A stretch of DNA of 64,000 bases from assembly GCA_031761405.1 (NCBI GenBank), contig JASEVX010000334.1, forward strand, positions 62,001-126,000, read 5' to 3'. The translations under genes were made by a program, and so were the position numbers. The stretch's first letter is position 1. Each line of letters begins with the position of its first letter. A model generated the notes under the pieces. That model was not told the origin of the DNA, did not search any database, and saw only the letters and a list, made by a program, of their open reading frames with translations. This DNA comes from Serripes groenlandicus. Lineage: Eukaryota > Mollusca > Bivalvia > Cardiida > Cardiidae. This document shows, piece by piece, positions 1-8,842 of the stretch.

Positions 1-326
1 AGCAGCAGCCAGACCAGCCACAGAGGGCCAGGAGAGCTGCAGTCAGGTAGTTCTGGGTGCGACCATGGCTCACAGAGGAGAGGAGACAACGTCTTGGCCA
101 GTTCTTCAGCCTCCTAGACACCCAATTGAGGCTTGAAGATCCACTAGCATTCCAAAACTGCACAAGGTTAACACCAGACCTATTCGATGATGTCTTCCAG
201 AGCGTGGCTACAGCGATCGACAGGGAACTTACCAGTCTCAGGAATCCCCTCCCACCTGAGAGGCTGTCTGGAATGCTGATGGTTAGGCTGCTGGGAGATG
301 TGAAGTTGGAGCCCTGCTGGAGATAG
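1..326 (+). pseudogene. PIF/Harbinger transposase, N-terminal fragment (copy A)
   Basis: PIF/Harbinger transposases (HARBI1/ALP1-like) are DDE nucleases that cut and paste their element together with a Myb-like partner protein. The translated block begins with FWVRPWL at 51 and continues through LRLEDPLAF and the LTPDLFDDVFQSV stretch to ERLSGML, which is the typical N-terminal order of the family (aromatic-WV-x-PWL, then ED-x3-F, then the R-x-x-P-x-x-F region, then the ERL-x3-L helix). An in-frame TAG at 48-50 lies just before FWVRPWL, and the frame ends at 326. The whole catalytic DDE domain is missing; the sequence passes straight into the tail of the opposite-strand Myb-like gene. It is a dead, internally deleted copy. 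The first part of the frame is off the left edge and can be read in copy B. Assignment rests on motif order from memory of the family, not on a search. Confidence 0.75.
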
Positions 327-759
327 AGATAACTACTGAGGTTTGGCTAGTGGAGGGGGTTAGTTCAGTGCTACTGGCACTTGCTGTTTCCGCTTGCTGA
401 TGCAAAGGAGGCCATATTTCTGGCATCCACTGTCTCAATGTGAGGGATGAAACCCACACCCACTTCTCTGTGCTTTTCATGTCAGTAATGATCCTCCTGA
501 CCCACTCTTCTTGGAGCGTGTACCATATTTTAAGTTGCACCACAGTAGTGTTTACCTTGGCTGCCTGTGCAGCCCAGAGATCCTCCTTCTGGGTGACATC
601 CTTGAAATCCGCAAGGCGTTTGCTGTAGAGGACCTCATTACTCATGAGGATCTCAATGACTTCCTCCCTTTGATCTTCAGTAAAGGCAGTTACTGTCTTC
701 TTTCTCTTGGCTTTCTGGGTGTTGGTGGTCTCTTCTGCCTCCTCTGATGCCGGCTCTGG
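283..759 (-). pseudogene. Harbinger Myb/SANT-like (MADF-type) DNA-binding protein (copy A)
   Basis: This reading frame faces the transposase fragment tail to tail, the usual layout of PIF/Harbinger elements, whose second gene encodes a Myb/SANT- or MADF-like protein that binds the element ends. The frame is open from 759 down to 283, with a first ATG at 645. A basic AKRKKTVTAF stretch precedes a helical region with EVLYSKRLADFKDVTQKEDLW and a later QLKIWY...EEWVR helix, which follows the three-helix spacing of tryptophan/aromatic residues in these domains. The C-terminal 45 residues are Ser/Thr-rich. An in-frame TAG at 760-762 interrupts an acidic-proline stretch that would otherwise extend the N-terminus, so the copy is broken. 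It overlaps the transposase remnant at 283-326, showing that an internal deletion fused the two genes. Confidence 0.65.
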
Positions 760-927
760 CTAGTCTGGTTCAGGCTCAGGTGATGGGACAGTCTGGCCTT
801 TCCCTTTTTGCGTCTGGTATCCTTGGGAGGCACCTATCAAATGCTCTGAACAGTACAAGCAAAAGCAAGTTGACAGAAATGTTGTGCTCTCTTTAAGTGT
901 ATATCGCTGAATGAAACGTATTCAATC

Positions 928-1210
928 TTGTCCGGTATATATTTGTGCGCGATAACTCGTAACAGATCGTGAACGTCCATGAAAAAGCTTCTCGTATTTA
1001 ATAGCATTTGGTCGCATCTTCTCGTACCAAACTCGTATCTGCTCGTGAGTCATTCGTGTCAGGTCGCGCGCATTGGTACCCGACAGATCGTCACATATCG
1101 TGCCAGAGCGTGGTGTTTGTCTTGTCCATGGTTGATCCCGATCAAAATGATTTGGAAGCACGATTAGATGCGATATGTTGCGCTTTGTTATGATCCAGAA
1201 CGAGCTGATG
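928..1210. repeat. Harbinger subterminal region with repeated CGTA/CGTAT motifs (copy A)
   Basis: Beyond the Myb-like gene the DNA is dense in short CGTA-type words: TCGTAACAG, TCGTATTTAA, TCGTACCAAA, TCGTATCTG and TCGTGAG recur within about 150 bases. The same words occur in reverse orientation (ATACGTTC, GTACGAT, GATACGAT) on the other side of the transposase in copy B at 7085-7400. Opposed clusters of short repeats near both ends are what transposase or Myb-partner binding sites look like in Harbinger elements. No terminal inverted repeat could be fixed by eye. Confidence 0.45.
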
Positions 1211-4200
1211 CGATGATCACAATTGAAAATGAATTGTGTTTACCTTATTTTGTATCAGAATTTACAACAATTGACAGAAACCGCTAACGAGCTTATGTAC
1301 GTAATATGTACCTGTATGATACGTAAGCGCAGACAACTTGTCGGACTCAAGCCGCAAAACCTAGGTTTGTGTGGCATAGAAAAATTGAAATTTCTTTGAA
1401 AAGAATTGCGTAATTGTCCTTATATTTGCTATTTTGCAAACACTTTATACTATACTCTGTAAATTTACACACAAAAACTGATTTCTGAGGGCTAAAAAAG
1501 TGTCTAAAAGAGCTTCAGAGGCCAACAAATGATAGATCAATTTTGTGTCGTCTACAAAAATGTTCAAAATGTTTGGATACAGACAATTGAGGACTGAAAC
1601 TGGTCGATTTACATGGAAACAAAGAAGGAATGTATATGGTGTATTGTAACCTGGTTAAACCAGGTGTGACTTAGGTTTCTGTTGACGTCTTGTGATGTAT
1701 ATCGATCGTACTAGGATTTAAAGGCATGAAATAACGACGTACAGATCAATGCACGTATCACTATTGGAAAAGTGGCTGTTTGGAAGAAAATCGACTAGTA
1801 AGATTACCCTTCCAGGAGAGGAATTAATATAAGTATTAAAAAAAAAAATCCAATCCAAAATTGATTCCATTTATATGTGCACGTACCTTTAATCAGGGAC
1901 ACTATATTATATAGTGTCCCTGCTTTAATGTATCAAATATTAATAAGATATTGTTTGTTGTAATCTTATGATGTGCATAGTGGTCATGATAAAACAGATT
2001 GGTCGATATGTTATTGATTATTGATCAAGCGTAGTGAGCAATTTGTTACAAGCATGTAATGAACATATTTCTCATGGTAACACGTGTCTTGATTACGTTT
2101 GGAATAAGATGATTGTTTTTGCAAATCATTTTCTTTATCTTATCAGGTTTGCTGGTCATTCACAGAAACACTCATCCAACTACTCCTACTCGTAAATCAA
2201 TAAGCTTTTATTTAGAAATGTTTAAACTATATAAGTATTGTAATAGGCATAGGGGCCTGGCACGACTTTAAGAAACATGTATATTCTATTATATATAGAC
2301 AGGAAATGTAACTTCCTCGTCAGCCGGAATTGACCCACGTTTGCATATTGTCCGATAATGTAAAGAAACGACGATCGAGAATAGCGCTATGCGCTTGCGT
2401 GTAGCCAAATATCTACACTAAACACTGATCACAAGGATTTTATCCCCAAACGATCGTGGTAAGAACACTAGACTTAAATCACGACACTAACGGCAAAATT
2501 TGACAGTTCAAACTAAGAGCTTAGAAAGAAACGGTACGTTAGTCAGAACAAGATTTTTTCTAATCCTTGTTTTTAACTTCTGTTTTACTTGCAAACTGAT
2601 CCCTGTGGATATGACTCAAAAGGTGGAAGCAGATACGGATACTAACCAAGCTGATCGTGTATTTGTAAAGCTAAGATGTCGGGCTCAGGAAGAAAACGTG
2701 TTTGGTTACGACAACGACCTTGCAATGTTAACAAGATCGAAAGCACCTAACACTAATTAAAATCAATTTTGCTGATCTATCTTCAAAATTATACAAATGT
2801 ACACACATCTTCATTATAAAATTACATGTATACAGGGTTATTGATCGAAGCAATGTTCACAGTGCCAAGTTATATTTAACTTGCAAATAACCATTATAAA
2901 TTCACGATTTTGAATTGGAAATCAGAGTTAAGCTTCAAACGCAATAAAGGAAACCGATGAATAATTTGTATTGTTATGTGTAACACTAGTACATTGCTGT
3001 ATTGACACAATACCGCATTGCCAGTAAAACGTTAAATGTGCATGGGAAAAGATACGAGTTGGTATTAATGTACAGGGTTGGCTGAGATCACTAGGTTCAT
3101 CTGATTAGTCTTATCATAATCTACACACGTTGAGATACCCTTCCAACAAACCTGTGTCCAACAAACCTGTGTAAGTATTATACGCGGTAGATCTTGATCA
3201 GATTAGGCTGATGTATCTTAACTGTTCTCGAAAACATTGTTGAACCTTTTCGCATGGGCGGGCGCTAATGGATCATGTTAAATGTAACATGTATTATATC
3301 TAGTATTACATAGTTACAGTGAAACCCGAGACAAGTCCTTAATCATTTATATGGGTACATTAGTAGAATATAGAAACCGAACATTCAGTTAACTGTTATA
3401 TTTTATACTCCAATGTTTTATGTTTTCCGTACATGTTAGCCTTGTTTCGAGAAATACAACGCAGTTTCCAATACAGATTCGGATTATTGTTATTGACCAT
3501 ACTCGACACACGTACCAACGTGCCTATTGCAAACACTTCAGACTTTCAATATCGGAAAATAATTCAACATCCATAAGATTTCATTTTAAAGCAAAATGTC
3601 GTATTATTTTCCAAATTCATGCGCATTATGACGCATCTGCAGCAGATAACTGCTGAAAACACAGCAACAAAAGGTAAAATAGCTCATATTGATCAAAGTT
3701 TCTCGTTTTGCCACACTGTTATCAAACTTATTCATACATTGTTCATTCTTTTTAAGAGATTCACCATATGTTTGTTTGAATGTTGTAATGTAAAAGTCCG
3801 ATTATCATAAGTAGATTCAATCTTACTTCCAATTATAAATCAGATAGTTAATCAGATTATTCAGACTTGAGTACCATGTCTCTCTGAGAGTGATGTTCCG
3901 GGAAAACCAATCTTAGTGTAATACTAATTTGTACTTAAACGTAGTCTGTGCTACACTGCTATATTATCGAAATAGACAGTGTTTATCAGAGGTTACTTGA
4001 ACCATTCTGTGACATTTTAACGAACAGTGGATCAACAATTGTCCGACATGGACGTATGTTGGTTATCGCAGATCACTGCTCAATTCCGTCGTAAAATTAG
4101 AATCATTTAAGTTCCAGACTTGTTCTACGGGTTTTGTGAATCCCATTAATAAACGACAGTATTTGAACTCGTAAAATGCGCGTGACCTTGCTATGTATTT

Positions 4201-4245
4201 TTAGAATATTGACGAATCTTTGAAAAGTTGCACAAATTTGATTAC
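1211..4245. other. Copy A interior without a supported gene
   Basis: Apart from the hairpin, this AT-rich 3-kb stretch shows no coding frame with recognisable content. At 1584-1650 a short block (GACAATTGAGGACTGAAACT...) recurs at 6845-6912 outside the unit. Around 3618-3760 a degenerate 'ACGCATCTGCAGCAGA' repeat related to the TTAA-flanked MITEs elsewhere in the window is visible. Confidence 0.6.
1894..1922. repeat. Perfect 13-bp-arm hairpin (copy A)
   Basis: CAGGGACACTATA at 1894-1906 and its exact reverse complement at 1910-1922 are separated by only TTA. The same hairpin is present unchanged in copy B at 9526-9554. It could be a fold-back end of a small transposon or a cruciform-prone site; its role is unknown. 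Confidence 0.9.
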
Positions 4246-4420
4246 CTTTGCACATATCGTGTTTTCTTGAAAATCGACTATTGCCCAAACTTTCTGTTGA
4301 CATTTAAGAAGGCCCGGACACTTTGAGATCGACGAAGGGACGATATTCGCTTGTTTTAGCCTCATGTTATCTGTCTTAAAGTTGTGTATCGTTTCTATTT
4401 CGTCTAGAAACGTGTGCAAT
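4246..4420 (-). CDS. Candidate 175-bp coding exon, unrecognised (copy A)
   Basis: On the minus strand a strong acceptor (T-rich tract, then TTCAG) ends at 4421 and a donor (CAAAG followed by GTAAT) starts at 4245, bounding 175 bases with one continuous frame of 58 codons: one base completes an incoming codon and the exon ends on a full codon. The peptide contains FLDEIETIHNF, NIVPSSIS and CPGLLKCQQKVWAIVDFQEN. The same exon with the same two splice sites occurs in copies B (11878-12052) and C (63151-63325). I do not recognise the family and found no flanking exons. Differences between A and C are mostly amino-acid changing, which argues against strong purifying selection; it may be an exon captured by a repeat. 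Confidence 0.35.
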
Positions 4421-4631
4421 CTGAAATGAGAAAAAAAAGACTTTCAAACGAGACTTTAGAATCTTCGTGAGCCTGTAGGTAATCAAGTGCAAACTGAAGT
4501 AAGAACACATGGACACGTTCATACAAAAAAAGACACTGTTGTAACAAGGTTTATTTTTCCTGATAGTTAGAACGTTCGATCCATAGAGCAGATATTCTGG
4601 ATCCGATCTGCCTGAATTAGTGTAGCACATC

Positions 4632-5437
4632 AACTCTGTATAGACATTTATGATTACAATAAAGTACGTTCTACTGGAGCATAGATGTTCAGGCAAATAT
4701 GTACAGACATTTATAATTATGGTAAAGTAGGTTCTACTGGAGCATAGATGTTCAGGCAACTCTATATAGACATTTATAATTACGTTAAAGTGTGTTCTAC
4801 TGGAGCACAGATGTTCAGGCAACTCTATATAGACATTTATAATTACGTTAAAGTGCGTTCTACTTGAGCAAAGCTGTTCAGGCAACTCTATATAGACATT
4901 TATAATGACAACAAAGTACGATCTACTGGAGCACAGATGTTCAGGCAACTCTGTATAGACATTTATAATTACGTTAAAGTGCGTTCTACTGGAGCACAGA
5001 TGTTCAGGCAACTCTATATAGACATTTATAATTACGTTAAAGTGCGTTATACTGGAGCACAGATGTTCAGGCAACTCTATATAGACATTTATAATTACGT
5101 TAAAGTGCGTTATACTGGAGCAAAGCTGTTCAGGCAACTCTATATAGACATTTATAATGACAATAAAGTACGATCTACTGGAGCACAATTGTTCAGGCAA
5201 CTCTGTATAGACATTTATAATTACGTTAAAGTGCGTTCTACTGGAGCACAGATGTTCAGGCAACTCTATATAGACATTTATAATTACGTTAAAGTGCGTT
5301 CTACTGGAGCACAGATGTTCAGGCAACTCTATATAGACATTTATAATTACGTTAAAGTGCGTTCTACTGGAGCAAAGCTGTTCAGGCAACTCTATATAGA
5401 CATTTATAATGACAATAAAGTACGATCTACTGGGGCC
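4632..5437. repeat. 63-bp minisatellite, copy A (about 13 units)
   Basis: A tandem array of 63-bp units containing TTCAGGCAACTCTATATAGA and TTCTACTGGAGCACAGATG. Two main unit types differ in the TTACGTTAAAGTGCG versus TGACAATAAAGTACG segment and alternate irregularly. Because 63 is a multiple of three and the unit lacks stops in several frames, both strands stay open for long distances (about 190 codons on plus, about 290 on minus). The array is cut at its right end by a SINE fragment. Confidence 0.95.
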
Positions 5438-5440
5438 CCT

Positions 5441-5572
5441 GATTCGATCCACAGTCGCGGCTGTCATGGGGAGTACCCTTGTGCAAGGCCTATTTCCTAG
5501 CCTAGTACTGGTTTGTTAACCAAGGGATCAAGAATAAGTGAATCAGTTTATACCAAATAAATCAAGGAATTT
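5441..5572 (+). mobile_element. SINE fragment, family 3
   Basis: Begins with a polymerase III B-box-like GATTCGATCCACAG and continues CATGGGGAGTACCCTTGTGC and CCTAGCCTAGTACTGGTTTG. Related copies lie at 47746-47905 and 58975-59120. The tRNA-like head is missing; the fragment abuts the minisatellite directly. Confidence 0.6.
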
Positions 5573-5586
5573 CACATTTTCTCAGA

Positions 5587-5795
5587 AAATTCCTGCCGAG
5601 CCCCTGTATTTCAGTCGGTAGCCATGGAAATTATTACTTCATAGGCTGTGCATTCGAGTCCCATCCCCGGTACGCCCGCATATGTCCGACTTTCCGTTCG
5701 AACTAGCATAGGTAAATATCTCTTGTGAGCCGCATGCGACATGTTTCGTTAAAAAGGAAACTAATGTTCTTGTTTATTAATTAATCTGCCCCATG
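5587..5795 (+). mobile_element. tRNA-headed SINE, family 4
   Basis: A-box-like TATTTCAGTCGGTAG and B-box-like GCATTCGAGTCCCA are spaced as in a tRNA, followed by a body with GTGAGCCGCATGCGACATG and an AT-rich tail. A second copy is at 47932-48128 in the same position relative to its neighbours. Confidence 0.6.
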
Positions 5796-5803
5796 ATTAT
5801 AAC

Positions 5804-6102
5804 GCCATCTCCTGGTAGCTTAGTCGGTAGCAACGCGGGCTGTCAATCCAGGCGTTGTGAGTTCGAATCTAAGCTCGGCCAACATTCTTTCCGTCGTTTG
5901 AAAAAAATCATTGTGACAAGCGTCATTCGCCTTCCACCAATGGACGTACAGTCTATGTGGAAAAGGAGGCAGTTGCTTGGACAGAGTGTTGTGTGGATAA
6001 CTAGTGTGAGCAAGCTAGGAAACAAATGAGTATGTGAACTGGCCGCCTTGATATGACTGGAAAATTATAAAAAAAGGCAATAAAGCCCAATCAATCAATC
6101 AT
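5804..6102 (+). mobile_element. tRNA-derived SINE, family 1, with (CAAT)n tail
   Basis: The head reads TGGTAGCTTAGTCGGTAGCAA (A box) and GAGTTCGAATCTAAG (B box) with a GTC in the anticodon-loop position, so a tRNA-Asp-like ancestor is plausible, although stems are imperfect. The body (GTGACAAGCGTCATTCGCC, CTTCCACCAATGG) is shared with many copies in this window, and the 3' end is a short AATC repeat. It is the best preserved member along with 48139-48444. Confidence 0.8.
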
Positions 6103-6247
6103 AATTCTTCAAAACAACTACAATAACTAATATTATATCACAACACACTGAAATGATTACAATAACAATGACGATTGGTTTTTAAGAATGCTTATACTCC
6201 CTACATTGTTATTGGTTATATATCCCTTGTTTATGTGCAATGAATAT

Positions 6248-6366
6248 CTTGAATTCACTTAAAATCAATAAAGATCTTGAATTCACGTAAAATCAATAAA
6301 GATCTTGAATTCACGTAAAATCAATAAAGATCTAGAATTCACGTAAAATCAATAAAGATCTAGAAT
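6248..6366. repeat. 28-bp tandem repeat, about 4 units
   Basis: Units read CTTGAATTCACGTAAAATCA plus ATAAAGAT; the last units change CTTGAATTC to CTAGAATTC. It lies between the SINE cluster and a dispersed block and is absent from the paralogous 48 kb locus. Confidence 0.9.
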
Positions 6367-6386
6367 CAAACATCTAAATCACATTA

Positions 6387-6680
6387 TTCTGACATTGATT
6401 GGAAAATTCGTATTCTATATTCTATTCGTTTCATATTGACCTAATGAGGGTCAAATTACGCCTAATACATCCGCGGTCATGCTGATCTATAGCCAAATAG
6501 TCCCTGAAAAAAACTTTGTTTGCGTAGAAATGAGAGTATAGTTTGTATACCATCACCAGAAAGCGTTGAATATATGACATTGAATGTGTATAGAATGCAC
6601 TGGCAATGATTGCTTTGATCACGTTTTGTATTTTAACCTTGTTTGAAAATGAAAGAGGAGAATGCTAAACACCGGTTTTG
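6387..6680. repeat. Dispersed repeat block, paralogous to 50005-50310
   Basis: The block with CATCCGCGGTCATGCTGATC and CCATCACCAGAAAGCGTTGA recurs at 50005-50310 with substitutions and small indels. No coding content. Both copies lie downstream of the same three-SINE cluster, so a longer ancestral segment was duplicated. Confidence 0.8.
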
Positions 6681-6699
6681 TCCGAGCCCGATTTGGTCC

Positions 6700-6915
6700 A
6701 AAATGACGGTAACCATTCCCGCCTGGTGAATTCGTTCTTGCATAATGCAAGACCTCCCATTTTCTTTGGATCGTTTTAAAGCTTAGAGGTAGCTATTTTC
6801 AATGATATATAGTGTTCTACATGAGAAACGCTTAGAAATTGTGACAATTGAGGACTGAAACTGGTCGATTTACATGGAAACAAAGAAGGAATTTATTTGG
6901 TGTATTGTTACCTAA
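6700..6915. repeat. Dispersed repeat block shared with 61550-61712 and 1584-1650
   Basis: AAAATGACGGTAACCATT through GAGAAACGCTTAGA matches 61550-61700 just before copy C. Its last 70 bases (GACAATTGAGGACTGAAACT onward) also match 1584-1650 inside copy A, marking a mosaic junction. Confidence 0.8.
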
Positions 6916-7084
6916 AGAACTTTTGGCTAGAAAATATTAAAAGTCAATTTTGTATCAACTGCTAATATTGAAGCATATATATAGTCAAATTGCATGAAAA
7001 ATGATCACATTGCTTGAAAAATGATAAAACTGGATACCTGGAGTGGAATTTAGGCTCTTGTAGGTATTCAGCCATTATGCTATG

Positions 7085-7440
7085 TTCCCACTGCCGTGCG
7101 ATCCGTTACGAACGCCACGATTGTTCATTGGTAGCTGATCGTGGAATTTCTCTGAAATGTCAGGTTTGGATACAAGGTGATGCGAGTCGATACGTTCTGG
7201 TACGATTTGGTGCGCTTGGTCACGAGTTGTCAATTTCAGATGACACGAACTGGTCTCCCGTTCGGATACGATCATATACGTTCCAGTAGGATTGTCCAGA
7301 GTGAGTGCATGATTGGGTCTCGATGCAAATACGTTCGGATACCTTCAAATACGTTCATCACGAACCGATGCGCTGTGTTGCGATAGGATACGATTGTGGT
7401 GATGTCTTTCACGATGAGGATCGAAAGTGAATTTAGTTAT
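7085..7440. repeat. Harbinger subterminal region with repeated ATACG motifs (copy B, left)
   Basis: At least eight ATACG/GTACGA words (GATACGTTC, GTACGATTT, GATACGATC, TATACGTTCC, ATACGTTCGG, ATACGTTCAT, GATACGATTG) lie within about 330 bases upstream of the transposase start. They mirror the CGTAT words downstream of the Myb-like gene. A multi-copy, inward-facing arrangement fits binding sites for the transposase/Myb complex. Confidence 0.45.
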
Positions 7441-7456
7441 GATTGGACCCCGACGG

Positions 7457-7479
7457 ATATATATATATATATATATACA
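7457..7479. repeat. (AT)n microsatellite
   Basis: About eleven uninterrupted AT dinucleotides just upstream of the Harbinger transposase start. Confidence 0.95.
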
Positions 7480-7601
7480 ACCCGATTGAGCATGGACGTC
7501 ATTGTTTCTTGAACTTCTACATAGTGAACACTACAACTCATAACAATTGATGGTGGCAGGAATTGAGGATGATGACAACGTGACATTTGCTGTATTACTG
7601 T

Positions 7602-7937
7602 ATGCTTACATTATCGCTAGAGGAAGAAGACGAGCAACAGCCAGACCAGCCACAGAGGGACAGGAGAGCTGCAGTCAGGTAGTTCTGGGTGCGACCATGG
7701 CTCACAGAGGAGAGGAGACAACGTCTTGGCCAGTTCTTCAGCCTCCTAGACACCCAATTGAGGCTTGAAGATCCACTAGCATTCCAAAACTGCACAAGGT
7801 TAACACCAGACCTATTCGATGATGTCTTCCAGAGCGTGGCTACAGCAATCGACAGGGAACTTACCAGTCTCAGGAATCCCCTCCCACCTGAGAGGCTGTC
7901 TGGAATGCTGATGGTTAGGCTGCTGGGAGATGTGTAG
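7602..7937 (+). pseudogene. PIF/Harbinger transposase, N-terminal fragment (copy B)
   Basis: Copy B preserves the start missing in copy A. From the ATG at 7602 the frame gives MLTLSLEEEDEQQP, a basic RDRRAAVR stretch, an in-frame TAG at 7680-7682, then FWVRPWL at 7683 and the conserved LRLEDPLAF / LTPDLFDDVF / ERLSGML order of HARBI1-like transposases. An acidic start followed by a basic stretch and the FWV-PWL motif is the normal N-terminus of this family. The TAG is shared with copy A, so it predates the duplication of the unit. A second TAG at 7935 closes the frame where the catalytic domain should begin; all DDE residues are absent. An upstream ATG at 7547 opens a different frame and is not the gene. 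Confidence 0.78.
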
Positions 7938-8391
7938 TTGGAGCCCTGCTGGAGATAGAGATAACTACTGAGGTTTGGCTAGTGGAGGGGGTTAGTTCAG
8001 TGCTACTGGCACTTGCTGTTTCCGCTTGCTGATGCAAAGGAGGCCATATTTCTGGCATCCACTGTCTCAATGTGAGGGATGAAACCCACACCCACTTCTC
8101 TGTGCTGTTCATGTCAGTAATGATCCCCCTGACCCACTCTTCTTGGCGCGTGTACCATATTTTAAGTTGCACCACAGTAGTGTTTACCTTGGCTGCCTGT
8201 GCAGCCCAGAGATCCTCCTTCTGGGTGACATCCTTGAAATCCGCAAGGCGTTTGCTGTAGAGGACCTCATTACTCATGAGGAACTCAATGACTTCCTCCC
8301 TTTGATCTTCAGTAAAGGCAGTTACTGTCTTCTTTCTCTTGGCTTTCTGGGTGTTGGTGGTCTCTTCTGCCTCCTCTGATGCCGGCTCTGG
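7915..8391 (-). pseudogene. Harbinger Myb/SANT-like (MADF-type) DNA-binding protein (copy B)
   Basis: Same gene as 283-759, with a handful of substitutions (for example WYTRQEEWVRG here against WYTLQEEWVRR in copy A). It is open from 8391 to 7915 with the first ATG at 8277, and the same in-frame TAG sits at 8392-8394, so the break is ancestral to both copies. It converges on the transposase fragment and overlaps its 3' end. The basic region and the helix with LYSKRLADFKDVTQKEDLW are intact, so DNA binding by the short product is conceivable, but there is no evidence that it is expressed. Confidence 0.65.
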
Positions 8392-8559
8392 CTAGTCTGG
8401 TTCAGGCTCAGGTGATGGGACAGTCTGGCCTTTCCCCTTTTGCGTCTGGTATCCTTGGGAGGCACCTATCAAATGCTCTGAACAGTACAAGCAAAAGCAA
8501 GTTGACAGAAATGTTGGGCTCTCTTTAAGTGTATATCGCTGAATGAGACGTATTCAATC

Positions 8560-8842
8560 TTGTCCGATATATATTTGTGCGCGATAACTCGTAACAGATC
8601 GTGAACGTCCATGAAAAAGCTTCTGGTATTTAATAGCATTTGGTCGCATCTTCTCGTACCAAACTCGTATCTGCTCGTGAGTCATTCGTATCAGGTCGCG
8701 CGCATTGGTACACGACAGATCGTCACATATCGTGCCAGAGCGTGGTGTTTGTCTTGTCCAAGGTTGATCCCGATCAAAATGATTTGGAAGCACGATTAGA
8801 TGCGATATGTCGCGCTTTGTTATGATCCAGAACGAGCTGATG
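8560..8842. repeat. Harbinger subterminal region (copy B, right)
   Basis: Equivalent of 928-1210: repeated TCGTA-type words in the opposite orientation to those at 7085-7440. Together they bracket the two Harbinger gene remnants. Confidence 0.45.

Larger units (their letters stand above)
1..5440. repeat. Composite repeat unit, copy A (left end outside window)
   Basis: This segment matches 7633-13890 (copy B) at a nearly constant offset of 7632 bases with only scattered substitutions and small indels, and its part from 3002 onward matches 61901-64000 (copy C) with more divergence. In order it carries a PIF/Harbinger remnant, a perfect hairpin at 1894-1922, AT-rich spacer, a 175-bp minus-strand candidate exon and a 63-bp minisatellite. 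Homology to copy B is already present at base 1, so the unit probably starts upstream of the window. At its right end the minisatellite is cut abruptly and joined to a SINE fragment. Whether the unit moved as one element or by segmental duplication cannot be told from the sequence. Confidence 0.9.

Noticed and set aside
2500..2760. 86-codon ORF conserved at 100 percent in copies A and B (10132-10392)
   Set aside because: It lacks an ATG near the start, resembles no family I know, and identity follows from the recent duplication.
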